Notes under the pieces: generated by a model | The model's input: the letters and a program-made list of their open reading frames with translations, nothing else | What the model was told of the DNA's origin: nothing | The model's database searches: none | Made by a program: the position numbers and the translations under genes | In this document: piece after piece, positions 46,365-55,320 of the stretch | Position numbering within the stretch: position 1 is the first letter of the stretch | How the letters are laid out: each line of letters begins with the position of its first letter | DNA from: Burkholderia sp. BCC0322 | GTDB lineage: Bacteria > Pseudomonadota > Gammaproteobacteria > Burkholderiales > Burkholderiaceae | Reading direction: 5' to 3' | Assembly (NCBI RefSeq): GCF_902833045.1 | Contig: NZ_CADFDU010000003.1 | Coordinates: 186,001 to 250,000 of the forward strand | DNA length: 64,000 bases

Positions 46365-47876
46365 ATGAACCACAGCAGCGAGCGCCCGGCCGATCCGGCC
46401 GGCGGCGCGGATTCCCGCCATGCGGACCCCGATGCGATGTTCGCGTCGCACGAAGCCGGCTATGCGAAGCAGTTGAAGCCGCGGCACGTGCAGATGATCG
46501 CGATGGGCGGCGCGATCGGCACCGGCCTCTTTCTCGGCGCGGGCGGGCGCCTGCAGCACGCGGGGCCCGCGCTCGCGCTCGTGTATCTCGTCTGCGGCGT
46601 GTTCGCGTTCCTGATCATGCGCGCGCTCGGCGAGCTCGTGATGCACCGGCCGACCAGCGGCAGCTTCGTGTCGTACGCACGGGAGTTCATGGGCGAACGC
46701 GCATCGTTCGTCGCGGGCTGGATGTACTACCTGAACTGGGCAATGACCGGCATCGTCGACATCACCGCGGTCGCGATCTACATGAAGTACTGGGCCGTGT
46801 TCACGGACGTGCCGCAGTGGGTGTTCGCGCTCGGCGCGCTCGGGATCGTGTCGTTGATGAACATGATCGGCGTGAAGGTGTTCGGCGAGATGGAATTCTG
46901 GTTCTCGCTCGTCAAGGTGGGCACGCTCGCGGTGTTCCTCGCGGTCGGCGCCGTGTTTCTCGCGAGCGGCCATCCCGTCGGCGGCCAGATGCCGGGGTTT
47001 CACCTGGTCGCGGATCACGGCGGGATCTTTCCGCACGGCATCCTGCCGGCCGTGCTGATCGTACAGGGTGTCGTGTTCGCTTACGCGAGCATCGAGCTCG
47101 TCGGGGTCGCGGCGGGCGAGACCGCCGATGCGCGCAAGGTCTTGCCGAAAGCCATCAACAGCGTGATGTGGCGCATTGCGCTGTTCTACGTCGGCTCGGT
47201 CGTGCTGTTGACGATGCTGCTGCCGTGGACGGCGTACAGCGCGCACGAAAGCCCGTTCGTGACGTTCTTCAGCAAGCTCGGCGTGCCGTACGTCGGCACC
47301 GTGATGAACGTCGTGGTGCTGACCGCCGCGCTGTCGAGCCTGAACTCCGGCCTCTATTCGACCGGGCGCGTGCTGCGCTCGCTCGCGATGGGCGGATCGG
47401 CGCCGCGCTTCGTGTCGCGGATGAACGCGCGCGGCGTGCCGTATGGCGGGATCCTGATCACGGTCGCGATCAACGCGATCGGCGTGCCGCTGAACTACAT
47501 CGTGCCGGCCCAGGCGTTCGAGATCGTGCTGAACATGGCGTCGCTCGGGATCATCACGACGTGGGGCTTCATCGTCATGTGCCAGATCCTGTACCGCCGC
47601 GCGGTCGATCGCGGCGAGCTGAAGGCCGTGTCGTTCCGGATGCCCGGCGCGCCGTTCACGTCGTGGCTCACGCTGGCCTTCCTCGTCGGTGTGCTGGTGC
47701 TGATGGCATTCGACTACCCGGGCGGCACATGGACCGTCGCGACGATTCCGGTCGTGGTGCTCGCGCTGGTGGTCGGCTGGAAGCTGGCGAAGCGCGGTAC
47801 CGCGCGAGAGCAGGCGGCGGATGCGCGTGCGTCCGCGGCCGCGCGCGTCGTCGCCGATCCGGCGCGGGGTGCCTGA
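46365..47876 (+). CDS. ansP: L-asparagine permease (amino acid-polyamine-organocation family)
   Basis: A 503-residue, 12-helix APC carrier. [20 protein letters not shown] then [20 protein letters not shown] is the helix 1 substrate-binding region of the amino acid transporter family; FMRALGE-type loop ([20 protein letters not shown]) follows. It resembles AnsP and GabP. Its position 107 bases after aspA on the same strand and the asparaginase nearby make asparagine the likely substrate. It should use the proton gradient. Confidence 0.82.
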   Translation: MNHSSERPADPAGGADSRHADPDAMFASHEAGYAKQLKPRHVQMIAMGGAIGTGLFLGAGGRLQHAGPALALVYLVCGVFAFLIMRALGELVMHRPTSGSFVSYAREFMGERASFVAGWMYYLNWAMTGIVDITAVAIYMKYWAVFTDVPQWVFALGALGIVSLMNMIGVKVFGEMEFWFSLVKVGTLAVFLAVGAVFLASGHPVGGQMPGFHLVADHGGIFPHGILPAVLIVQGVVFAYASIELVGVAAGETADARKVLPKAINSVMWRIALFYVGSVVLLTMLLPWTAYSAHESPFVTFFSKLGVPYVGTVMNVVVLTAALSSLNSGLYSTGRVLRSLAMGGSAPRFVSRMNARGVPYGGILITVAINAIGVPLNYIVPAQAFEIVLNMASLGIITTWGFIVMCQILYRRAVDRGELKAVSFRMPGAPFTSWLTLAFLVGVLVLMAFDYPGGTWTVATIPVVVLALVVGWKLAKRGTAREQAADARASAAARVVADPARGA

Positions 47877-47885
47877 AGACGGTAT

Positions 47886-47928
47886 GCGCCGGGGCGCTCC
47901 GGCCCGTTCGCGGCCGGCGCCCCGGCGC
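47886..47928. terminator. Bidirectional terminator
   Basis: A very stable GC-only stem: CGCCGGGGCGCTCCGGCC and GGCCGGCGCCCCGGCG pair with one bulged T around a 7-base loop, lying exactly between the convergent ansP and esterase genes. No T-run is present. Confidence 0.65.
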
Positions 47929-47938
47929 CCCGTGACAG

Positions 47939-48622
47939 TCAGTTCAACCCGGTGCGCTCGCCGACCCAGCGGGCGAAATCGCCGGCCATCTCCGCGGTCA
48001 GTTCGTGGCCGGCCGCGTACAGCCGCGTATCGTGCGCGACGCCAAGCGCCGTGAGTTTCGCGTCGGCGGTGTCGGCCCACGCGACGGGCAGCTTGTCGTC
48101 GGAGCGGCCGTGCACGATCAGCGCATGGAGCGGGCGAAGCGCATCGTGCGGTGCGATCAGCGGATCGATTTCGGGCAGGATGCGCCCGCACAACACCGCG
48201 AATGCGGTGACGTCCTGCGGCGACGTGAGCCCGACGCTCGCGCTCATGATGCCGCCCTGGCTGAAGCCGGCGATCACGGTCGGCAACGCGGCGCCCGCGT
48301 CACCGCCGGCGTGGAAGGCGCGCAGCAGCGTGATCAGCTTGATCCGGCTCGCGTTCGCGCGGGCCGCATCGATTTCGGGGCCGCTCGGGCCGAAGCGCAC
48401 CGGAAACCATGCGTGCTGGCCGGGCCCGAACGCAAGCGGGCCGCGCAGGAATGCGATCTCGATACGCGGATCGATGACGTCGGCCAGGTTCAGCAGGTTG
48501 GTTTCGTTGCCGCCGACGCCATGCAGCAGCAACAGGCGGGCAGCGGGGCGGCCGGTGGCCGGACGCAGCAGGTACTGGAGGCCCGACTCGGGATCGGTGG
48601 TCAGCGGCAGGACGTCGGTCAT
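47939..48622 (-). CDS. Phospholipase/carboxylesterase family hydrolase
   Basis: A 227-residue alpha/beta hydrolase of the acyl-protein thioesterase/YpfH type. Nucleophile Ser in VIAGFSQGGIMSAS, acid Asp in IVHGRSDDKLPV, base His in AAGHELTAEM. The oxyanion region is LLLLHGVGGNETNLLNLADV. The substrate is unknown: short-chain carboxylic esters are usual. The start at 48622 is preferred because it leaves the strand order intact. Confidence 0.8.
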   Translation of the reverse strand: MTDVLPLTTDPESGLQYLLRPATGRPAARLLLLHGVGGNETNLLNLADVIDPRIEIAFLRGPLAFGPGQHAWFPVRFGPSGPEIDAARANASRIKLITLLRAFHAGGDAGAALPTVIAGFSQGGIMSASVGLTSPQDVTAFAVLCGRILPEIDPLIAPHDALRPLHALIVHGRSDDKLPVAWADTADAKLTALGVAHDTRLYAAGHELTAEMAGDFARWVGERTGLN

Positions 48623-49068
48623 TGCATGGGTCCAGAAAGGGAAGCGATGCGACAGTCTAGAACGTGCGGGCGGCGACGTGAATCGCCCGCGTGCGATTGA
48701 TTGTTTCCGCTCGGGAATGAATGTCGTGGCGCAAGCCCGGCGCGCAATCGTCTGCTGAACCGCGGCCATGTCGTTGCACAAGATGCGTTGCCGTTTCGGT
48801 GCCGGGAGCGTGCGGCATCGTTGCGTCGGCTTCGTGGTTGCCGCACGGGTGCCGACTTCCGCGTACGCGCATCCCTCTGCACGGACACGATCGATGTGAG
48901 TGACTGGCGCCGCGCTGGGTCACGCACGCGCGTCAAGCGCTCCGTCCTGTCCCGCTAGGGAAAACCATAGTGCTCGGGATGCCTCTCGCGAAAGCTCGAG
49001 TAAGCGCGCAGTCAGCTTCGCTGTTCAGAATCGCCGCACTCATTCAAGAGCAAACCAGGAGACAGGCG
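48623..49068. other. Intergenic region before DUF485-actP
   Basis: The 446 bases hold no convincing gene. Near the right end CTAGGGAAAACCATAG (48955-48970) is an interrupted inverted repeat, lying 98 bases before the DUF485 start, where a regulator site for the acetate uptake genes might be. The ribosome site AGGAGACAGG precedes 49069. The remaining left part shows no repeats. Confidence 0.4.
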
Positions 49069-49377
49069 ATGCATGATGGGTTGGTGAAAAAAATCGAAGC
49101 GCATCCGAAGTATGCGCAGCTCAAGCGGCGACGCAATACGCTCGGTGTCTGTCTGACCGTGCTGATGCTGATCGTGTACTACGGCTACATCGCGCTGATC
49201 GCGTTCGACAAGTCGTTCCTCGCGCAGCCGGTGAGCACCGGCGTGACGAGCGTCGGCATACCGGTCGGCATGGCGGTGATCGTGTTCACCGTCGTCATCA
49301 CCGGCATCTACGTGCGCCGCGCGAACAACGAATACGACCAACTGACGCAGGACATCCTGCAGGACGTCGCCCAATGA
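49069..49377 (+). CDS. DUF485 membrane protein (YjcH-like)
   Basis: A 102-residue protein with two membrane helices: [20 protein letters not shown] and [20 protein letters not shown]. The N-terminus has the family's [11 protein letters not shown] sequence. DUF485 proteins are nearly always next to actP, as YjcH is in E. coli, but their role is unknown; they may help assembly of the carrier. The gene overlaps actP by 4 bases (ATGA), so both proteins are made together. The ribosome site is strong (AGGAG). Confidence 0.85.
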   Translation: MHDGLVKKIEAHPKYAQLKRRRNTLGVCLTVLMLIVYYGYIALIAFDKSFLAQPVSTGVTSVGIPVGMAVIVFTVVITGIYVRRANNEYDQLTQDILQDVAQ

Positions 49378-51104
49378 AGAAGACACTTTCGATGACGCTG
49401 GTCGCGCTGCTGGCCGCGGGCGCGTGCGGCGTGGCCGCCGCGGGCGGCGGCGATGTCGGGCAGACCGCCAGGCAGGCAACCAACACCACGGCCATCGTCC
49501 TGTTCGCGCTGTTCGTGGCGGGGACGTTGTGGATCACCAAGTGGGCGGCTTCGCGCACACGTTCCGCCGCGGATTTCTACACGGCCGGCGGCGGCATCAC
49601 CGGGTTTCAGAACGGCCTGGCGATCTCGGGCGACTACATGTCGGCGGCATCCTTCCTCGGCATTTCCGCCGCGGTGATGACGTCGGGCTACGACGGCCTG
49701 ATCTACTCGATCGGTTTTCTGGTCGGCTGGCCGGTCATCACGTTCCTGATGGCCGAGCGGCTGCGCAATCTCGGCAAGTTCACCTTCGCCGACGTCGCGG
49801 GCTACCGCTTCGAGCAGGGGCCGATCCGCAGTTTCGCCGCGGTCGGCACGCTGGTGGTGGTGGCGTTCTACCTGATCGCGCAGATGGTGGGCGCGGGGCA
49901 GCTCATCAAGCTGCTGTTCGGTCTCGACTACTGGGTGGCGGTCGTCATCGTCGGCGCGCTGATGATGGTCTACGTGCTGTTCGGCGGCATGACGGCCACC
50001 ACATGGGTGCAGATCATCAAGGCGTGCATGTTGCTCGCGGGCGTGACCTTCATGGCGATCATGGTGCTCGCGCAGTACGGCTTCAGCCCGGAGGCGCTGT
50101 TCGCCCATGCCGTGGAAGTCAAGACCGCGATCGCCGCCAATGCCGGCAAATCGCCGGACGACGCGACCCGGATCGGGCTGTCGGTGATGTCGCCGGGCGG
50201 GTTCATCAAGGATCCGATCTCGGCCATCTCGTTCGGCATGGCGCTGATGTTCGGCACCGCCGGCCTGCCGCACATCCTGATGCGCTTCTTCACGGTGCCG
50301 GATGCGAAGGAAGCGCGTAAATCCGTGTTCTGGGCAACCACCTGGATCGGCTATTTCTACGTGCTGATCTTCATCATCGGCTTCGGTGCGATCACGCTGG
50401 TGCTGACCAATCCGGAGCTGGCCGACGTGGCCAAGGGCGTGATCAAGGGCGGCGCGGGCACGGCCAACATGGCCGCGGTGCTGGTGGCCAAGACGGTGGG
50501 GGGCGACGTGTTCTACGGCTTCATCTCGGCCGTGGCCTTCGCGACGATTCTGGCGGTGGTGGCCGGGCTCACGCTGTCGGGCGCGTCCGCGGTGTCGCAC
50601 GACCTCTATGCCACCGTATTCAAGAACGGCAACGCGAACAGCGCCGACGAGTTGAAGGTGTCGCGCATCACGACGCTGGTGCTCGGCGTGATCGCCGTGC
50701 TGCTGGGCATCGCGTTCGAGAAGCAGAACGTCGCGTTCATGGTGTCGCTGGCGTTTGCCGTGGCGGCCTCGGCCAATTTCCCGGTGCTGTTCCTGTCGAT
50801 GATGTGGAAGGGCTGCACCACGCGTGGTGCGGTCATCGGCGGGTTCCTGGGGCTGGTCTCGTCGGTGGGGCTGACGATCGTGTCGCCGTCGGTGTGGGAA
50901 GCGACGCTCGGTTATCCGAAGGGTTCGGCGTGGTTCCCGTATACGTCGCCTGCCTTGTTCTCGATGACGATCGGCTTCGCGGGCGTGTGGCTGTTCTCGG
51001 TACTCGACACGAGCCTGCGCGCGAAGGCCGAGAAGAGTGCGTTCGCCGCGCAGCAGGTGCGCTCGGAAACGGGGCTGGGGGCGACGCGCGCCAGCAGCCA
51101 CTGA
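49374..51104 (+). CDS. actP: Acetate permease, sodium:solute symporter family
   Basis: A 576-residue carrier with a cleavable signal ([20 protein letters not shown]) and about 13 helices, matching E. coli ActP (549 residues). Characteristic are [20 protein letters not shown] then [12 protein letters not shown], the SSS signature region near [20 protein letters not shown], and [16 protein letters not shown]. It takes up acetate and related short acids with sodium or protons. No acetyl-CoA synthetase gene is adjacent. A long hairpin follows the stop. Confidence 0.9.
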   Translation: MKKTLSMTLVALLAAGACGVAAAGGGDVGQTARQATNTTAIVLFALFVAGTLWITKWAASRTRSAADFYTAGGGITGFQNGLAISGDYMSAASFLGISAAVMTSGYDGLIYSIGFLVGWPVITFLMAERLRNLGKFTFADVAGYRFEQGPIRSFAAVGTLVVVAFYLIAQMVGAGQLIKLLFGLDYWVAVVIVGALMMVYVLFGGMTATTWVQIIKACMLLAGVTFMAIMVLAQYGFSPEALFAHAVEVKTAIAANAGKSPDDATRIGLSVMSPGGFIKDPISAISFGMALMFGTAGLPHILMRFFTVPDAKEARKSVFWATTWIGYFYVLIFIIGFGAITLVLTNPELADVAKGVIKGGAGTANMAAVLVAKTVGGDVFYGFISAVAFATILAVVAGLTLSGASAVSHDLYATVFKNGNANSADELKVSRITTLVLGVIAVLLGIAFEKQNVAFMVSLAFAVAASANFPVLFLSMMWKGCTTRGAVIGGFLGLVSSVGLTIVSPSVWEATLGYPKGSAWFPYTSPALFSMTIGFAGVWLFSVLDTSLRAKAEKSAFAAQQVRSETGLGATRASSH

Positions 51105-51118
51105 CCGGGAGCCGGTCA

Positions 51119-51181
51119 CGCCCGCCCCGGGGGCGACGATGTGATGCGCTTTATTGTCACTCGTCGGCCCCGGGGCGGGCG
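51119..51181. terminator. Long terminator-like hairpin after actP
   Basis: The left arm CCCGCCCCGGGGGCGACGA (51121-51139) pairs with TCGTCGGCCCCGGGGCGGG (51161-51179) with one mismatch, and two more pairs extend outwards. The loop itself contains GTGA/TCAC. A TTTT tract follows at 51188. It begins 15 bases after the actP stop, so it is probably its terminator. Confidence 0.75.
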
Positions 51182-51565
51182 GCATCGTTTTCATCGGTTC
51201 GCCGCATCATTCGCCGGCAATAAAAAATCGCGAATTCGACCGGATTCGCCGATAATTCGCAAACGTTTTACGAAAGCCCGATTGCGGCTGATCCGCGGAT
51301 TAACTAAATAAAAAAGCAAATATCCGCATCCCGGATTTTCCGGCCGCGCCGTGATGCCATGGGAAGCCTTGAAGCAGAAGGTTAACGGCAGATTTCGCCA
51401 ATACTTTAGGGCTCTTTCGTCACAATTATTCATTTCATTCCTGTCAATGAACGATTGATTTTCGGTCATCGGAGCGTCATACACCATCCCCGATAATTCG
51501 GCGCTCACATTCTTTCAATAGACCAAACGGCGATCGAAGCCGGATCGCTGCGGGGAGCTGTACTC
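51182..51565. other. AT-rich promoter region of the chemosensory-like operon
   Basis: These 384 bases are clearly lower in GC than the rest of the window, with runs such as AAATAAAAAAG near 51305. Sigma-28-like GCCGATAA occurs at 51247, and CCCGATAA at 51491, but no matching -35 box with the correct spacing was found. A minus-strand frame (51191-51508) lacks the codon bias of the region and is not taken as a gene. GGGGAG precedes the ATG at 51566. Confidence 0.45.
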
Positions 51566-53959
51566 ATGACCATCCGTCATCGCATTACGCTGCTAGTCGT
51601 CCTGACGTTCTTCGCGCTGTCCGCGATCGGCATCTATGCCGTGTACCAGACGCGCAAGAGCGCGGCCGAGGTACGCCAGGTCACCCAGGGAATCGTGCCG
51701 AGCGCGCTCGCGTCCGCCGATCTCGTCGCCGATGTGAAGAACATCCAGATCGCGACGATGACGCTCGTCTACGCGCCCGACGCGAACACCGCCGCGCAGG
51801 CGCGCGACGAGCTGAAGGCGAAGCAGGGCGCGCTGCGTGCCGCGCTCGACGTGCAGGCGAAGTCGGCGGTCGGCCAGGCGCAGGTCGGGCTCGTCTCGCA
51901 GGCGAAGGACAGCGCCGCGAACTATTTCGCGGCGATCGACGACACCGTGAAGATGAAGGCCGACGGCAAGCCCGAGATGGCGCAGGCGTACCTGTTCGCG
52001 AACGTCGCGCAGTATCGCGACGAACTCGAAAGCATCGTCGATACGCTGCGCGTCGAGAAGAACCGCCAGAAGGACGACGCGATCAGCGCGCTGAACGGGA
52101 TGCTCGCGACGACGGCGACCGCGATCGGGGGCGTCGCCGGCACGGTGGTCGTGCTGCTGACCGCGCTCGGCCTGCTGCTGTATCGGCAGATCACGCGCCC
52201 GCTGATCGGGATGCAGAAGGCGATGAGCGAGATCGCGACGAGCCAGGATTTCACGCGCCGCGTGCCGGTGGGCCGGATGGACGAAATCGGCCACTCGATC
52301 GTCGCGTTCAACGGGATGATCGAGAAGATCCAGGAGAACTCGGCGCAGCTCAAGCAGAAGACGGCCGACATCCAGGCGATGCTGCAGAACATGCAGCAGG
52401 GGATCCTGACCGTCGTCGAAGGCGGCGTCGTGCATGCGGAGTATTCGGCGTACCTCGAAACCATCTTCGAGACGGGCGACATCGCCGGCCGCGACCTGAT
52501 GGCGCTCGTGTTCGACGACTCGAACATCGGTTCCGACGCGCGCTCGCAGGTCGACGCGGCCGTACACGCGTGCCTCGGCGAGGACAGCATGAACTTCGAG
52601 TTCAACGAGCACCTGCTGGTGAACGAAGTCGCGAAGCGGATGCCGGACGGCCGCGAGAAGTGGCTCGACCTGAGCTGGTCGGCGATCACCGACGAGACCG
52701 ACACGGTCGTGCGCCTGATGCTGTGCGTGCGCGACGTGACCGAGATCCGCGAGCTGACCGCGCAGGCCGGCGAGCAGCAGCGCCGCCTCGAGATGATCGG
52801 CGAGATCCTGTCGATCAGCCAGGACAAGTTCCACGACTTCGTGCACAGCGCGAAGGGCTTCCTCAGCGAGAACGAGCGGATGATCCGCCAGCACGAGCGC
52901 GCCGATCACTCGATCGTCGCGGCGCTGTTCCGCAACATGCACACGATCAAGGGCAATGCGCGCACGTACAGCCTCCAGCACCTGACGAACATCGTCCACG
53001 AAGCGGAGCAGGCGTACGACTCGCTGCGCCGCGCGGACGGCGGCCCCGAGTGGAACCGCGACGCGCTGATGGACGACCTGGCGCGCGTGCGCGAGGCGGT
53101 CGAGCACTACGCGACGATCAATGCGGTTACGCTCGGCCGCAGCGGCGAACCGGTGCAGGGCGCCGACTTCCTGATGGTCGAACGCGCACACATCAGCGAG
53201 AGCCTGCGCGTGCTCGACGGCGCCGATCCGGCCAACGCGTCCGACTGGCACGCGGCCCGCGACGCCGTGCGCCGCATGCTGAGCCAGCTCGGCACGCAAG
53301 GCATCGGCGAAGCGCTCGGCGGCGTGATCGAGTCGCTGCCGTCGCTCGCGGCCGAACTCGGCAAGCCGGCGCCCGTCGTGCATATCGACAGCCACGGCCA
53401 CCGCGTGCGCAGCGAAATCGTCGCGACACTGAAGAACGTGTTCATGCACCTGCTGCGCAATTCGATGGACCACGGGATCGAATCGTCCGACGAGCGACGC
53501 GCGGCCGGCAAGGCGGCGTCCGGCACGATCGACATCGCGGTCGGCGTGGGCGGCGGCGAGCTGTGGTTCGTGCTGAGCGACGACGGTCGCGGCCTCGCGC
53601 TCGACCGGATTCGCGGCATCGCGCGCGAGCGCGGGTGGATCGACGCCGACCACGATGCGGCGCTGTCCGATGACGAGGTGGCCGAGCTGATCTTCCGGCC
53701 GGGCTTCTCGACGGCGAGCACGGTGACGGAAGTGTCGGGGCGCGGCGTCGGCATGGACGCGGTGCGCAACTTCCTGAAGCGCGACGGCGGGGATATCGCG
53801 CTGCGCTTCACCGACGATCGCGTCGGCGCGCCGTATCGCGCGTTCGAGACGATCGTGTCGTTGCCGGCCCGCTTCGCGGCGGACGGCGCCGCTCAGGGCG
53901 CCGCTCAGGGCGTCGCGCACGAGCGTGCGCGCAGCGCGGATATCGGCGCGGCGGAGTGA
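51566..53959 (+). CDS. Membrane CheA-like protein: sensor-HAMP-PAS-HPt-HATPase
   Basis: A 797-residue protein combining receptor and kinase parts. Helix 1 (8-27), a four-helix-bundle periplasmic domain (30-180), helix 2 (185-206), HAMP (207-260) and a PAS domain (262-390) come first. HPt follows, with His459 in NMHTIKGNARTY, the CheA P1 motif. The CheA-type ATPase has N box HLLRNSMDHGIES (628-640), G1 DDGRGL (672-677) and G2 SGRGVGMD (724-731). It ends at once in a GAAQGAAQG tail: neither the CheW-binding P5 nor a clear P3 dimer domain is seen. The likely function is a chemoreceptor and kinase in one chain, feeding the CheX/CheY genes downstream. Signal and output are unknown. Confidence 0.85.
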   Translation: MTIRHRITLLVVLTFFALSAIGIYAVYQTRKSAAEVRQVTQGIVPSALASADLVADVKNIQIATMTLVYAPDANTAAQARDELKAKQGALRAALDVQAKSAVGQAQVGLVSQAKDSAANYFAAIDDTVKMKADGKPEMAQAYLFANVAQYRDELESIVDTLRVEKNRQKDDAISALNGMLATTATAIGGVAGTVVVLLTALGLLLYRQITRPLIGMQKAMSEIATSQDFTRRVPVGRMDEIGHSIVAFNGMIEKIQENSAQLKQKTADIQAMLQNMQQGILTVVEGGVVHAEYSAYLETIFETGDIAGRDLMALVFDDSNIGSDARSQVDAAVHACLGEDSMNFEFNEHLLVNEVAKRMPDGREKWLDLSWSAITDETDTVVRLMLCVRDVTEIRELTAQAGEQQRRLEMIGEILSISQDKFHDFVHSAKGFLSENERMIRQHERADHSIVAALFRNMHTIKGNARTYSLQHLTNIVHEAEQAYDSLRRADGGPEWNRDALMDDLARVREAVEHYATINAVTLGRSGEPVQGADFLMVERAHISESLRVLDGADPANASDWHAARDAVRRMLSQLGTQGIGEALGGVIESLPSLAAELGKPAPVVHIDSHGHRVRSEIVATLKNVFMHLLRNSMDHGIESSDERRAAGKAASGTIDIAVGVGGGELWFVLSDDGRGLALDRIRGIARERGWIDADHDAALSDDEVAELIFRPGFSTASTVTEVSGRGVGMDAVRNFLKRDGGDIALRFTDDRVGAPYRAFETIVSLPARFAADGAAQGAAQGVAHERARSADIGAAE

Positions 53960-53963
53960 CGAC

Positions 53964-54710
53964 GTGATCGTGCAGGCGTGGATGTTCCAGATGGCCGCCG
54001 CACTGGCGGGCGGCGCCGTCGTCGCGATCGTTGCGGCGGTCGTGTTTCGCTTGACGCGCAAGCGACTCGTGACGGCGCTCGAACGCGACGTGGCGCAGTT
54101 GCGCGGCGCGCTCGACGCAGCCGATGCGCGCATCGCCGACGCCAGGTCGGCGCATGCGGAGGCGGTCGATGCATGGGCGCAGCGCGAGGCGCAGCTCGAG
54201 GATGCGCTCGCGCGCGAGACGTCCGCGGCCGGCACGCAGCGCGATGCCATGCAGGCACTGTCGGCGGATCGTGCCGCGCTGGCGCAGCACGCGATGAAGA
54301 TCGCCGACGAAGCCGCGCGCCTGCGCGGGCTCGCCGGCACCTTCGAGCGCTGGCACGAGCAGATGATCTCGCTGACCACGCAGAACCAGGACATGCGCGC
54401 GAAGAACCAGGAGTTGTCGGCAATCGTCGCGCACGTGTCGATCGTGTCGCTGAACGCATCGATCGAGGCCGCGCGCGCCGGCACGGCCGGGCGTGGCTTC
54501 TCGATCGTCGCCAGCGAGGTGCGCGGGCTGGCCGCGCGCTCGCAGGAACTGTCGAACAGCTATCGCGACAGCCTGAACCGCAACGACCTCGTGACGGCCG
54601 CGACGTTCCAGGACATCCAGGCCGGCGGCAAGATGATCACGGCCGCGCTCGCGACCGTCGAGTCGCTGGCCGGGCAACTTCACGCGCGGATCGAAGGAGG
54701 CGTCGCGTGA
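53964..54710 (+). CDS. Membrane-anchored MCP signalling-hairpin protein without sensor
   Basis: A 248-residue protein starting at the GTG at 53964, four bases after the kinase gene. One membrane helix (residues 5-30) is followed by about 90 residues of Ala/Glu/Arg coiled coil and the receptor kinase-control region: SAIVAHVSIVSLNASIEAAR then AGTAGRGFSIVASEVRGLAA. The usual Q-T-N-L-L-A-L-N is replaced by H-V-S-I-V-S-L-N, and there is no ligand domain and no HAMP. It may act as a scaffold holding the kinase in arrays or as a phosphatase-coupling element. It overlaps the CheX gene by 4 bases. Confidence 0.8.
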   Translation: MIVQAWMFQMAAALAGGAVVAIVAAVVFRLTRKRLVTALERDVAQLRGALDAADARIADARSAHAEAVDAWAQREAQLEDALARETSAAGTQRDAMQALSADRAALAQHAMKIADEAARLRGLAGTFERWHEQMISLTTQNQDMRAKNQELSAIVAHVSIVSLNASIEAARAGTAGRGFSIVASEVRGLAARSQELSNSYRDSLNRNDLVTAATFQDIQAGGKMITAALATVESLAGQLHARIEGGVA

Positions 54711-55288
54711 TCAGCGCGCAGGCGAAAGCCGGCTTCGAGCGGATCTTCTTCGACGCGGCGCGCACGCGGCTCGCATCCGGCGGTGCGTGCGACATCCGTC
54801 CGGCCGCGGGCCCCGCACACGACGCACACGATCATGCGCACGCGAGGTCGCGTGCGAAGCCGAAGGTGACCGAGCATGTCGCGGTGCTGACGATCTCGGC
54901 GCTGCATTTCCGCCTGCTGCTCGCACTGCGCTTTAGCGACGACGAGGCGACGCGCCGCCAATTCGCCGGCGCGACGGCGGGCACGAGCAGCCAGCGGCCG
55001 CTGCCCGAAGCGTTCATGGAAGTCGCGAACCTGTGCTGCGGGGCGATCAACCAGGCGCTGACCGCACCGTTTCCCGACCTCGGGATGTCGACGCCGTATC
55101 TGCTGAGCGGATCGAGCATCGACTACTTGCCGGCGCTGGCGCCCGATCACGTGGCCGCGTACGACCTGACGCTCGACGGCGACGTGCGGGTCGGCGCGAC
55201 GTTATGCGTGTGCGCGAATGCGCCGGTCGATTTCCATGTGCCGGAAACGGCCACGGTGGATACCGGCGGCGAGCTCGAACTGTTCTGA
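54707..55288 (+). CDS. CheX-like phosphatase
   Basis: A 193-residue protein from a GTG that overlaps the previous stop (GTGA). Residues 1-50 are variable and His/Ala-rich; the rest resembles CheX/CheC/FliY. The catalytic signature ExxN is in EAFMEVANLCCGAINQ, and the conserved Pro comes 22 residues after the Asn (GMSTPYLLSG), as the family rule requires. It should dephosphorylate the CheY-like protein of the operon. The C-terminus is GGELELF, shared with the next protein. Confidence 0.75.
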   Translation: MISAQAKAGFERIFFDAARTRLASGGACDIRPAAGPAHDAHDHAHARSRAKPKVTEHVAVLTISALHFRLLLALRFSDDEATRRQFAGATAGTSSQRPLPEAFMEVANLCCGAINQALTAPFPDLGMSTPYLLSGSSIDYLPALAPDHVAAYDLTLDGDVRVGATLCVCANAPVDFHVPETATVDTGGELELF

Positions 55289-55320
55289 TCGATCCCGACC
55301 GACCATTAGGAATTCTTGAG

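Noticed and set aside
51240-51500. Flagellar sigma-28 promoter for the chemosensory-like operon
   Set aside because: GCCGATAA-like boxes occur at 51247 and 51491, but no TAAA box lies at the required distance from either.
51191-51508. 105-residue minus-strand frame in the AT-rich gap
   Set aside because: Codon usage differs wholly from the region, no ribosome site, no family resemblance; position fits a promoter region.
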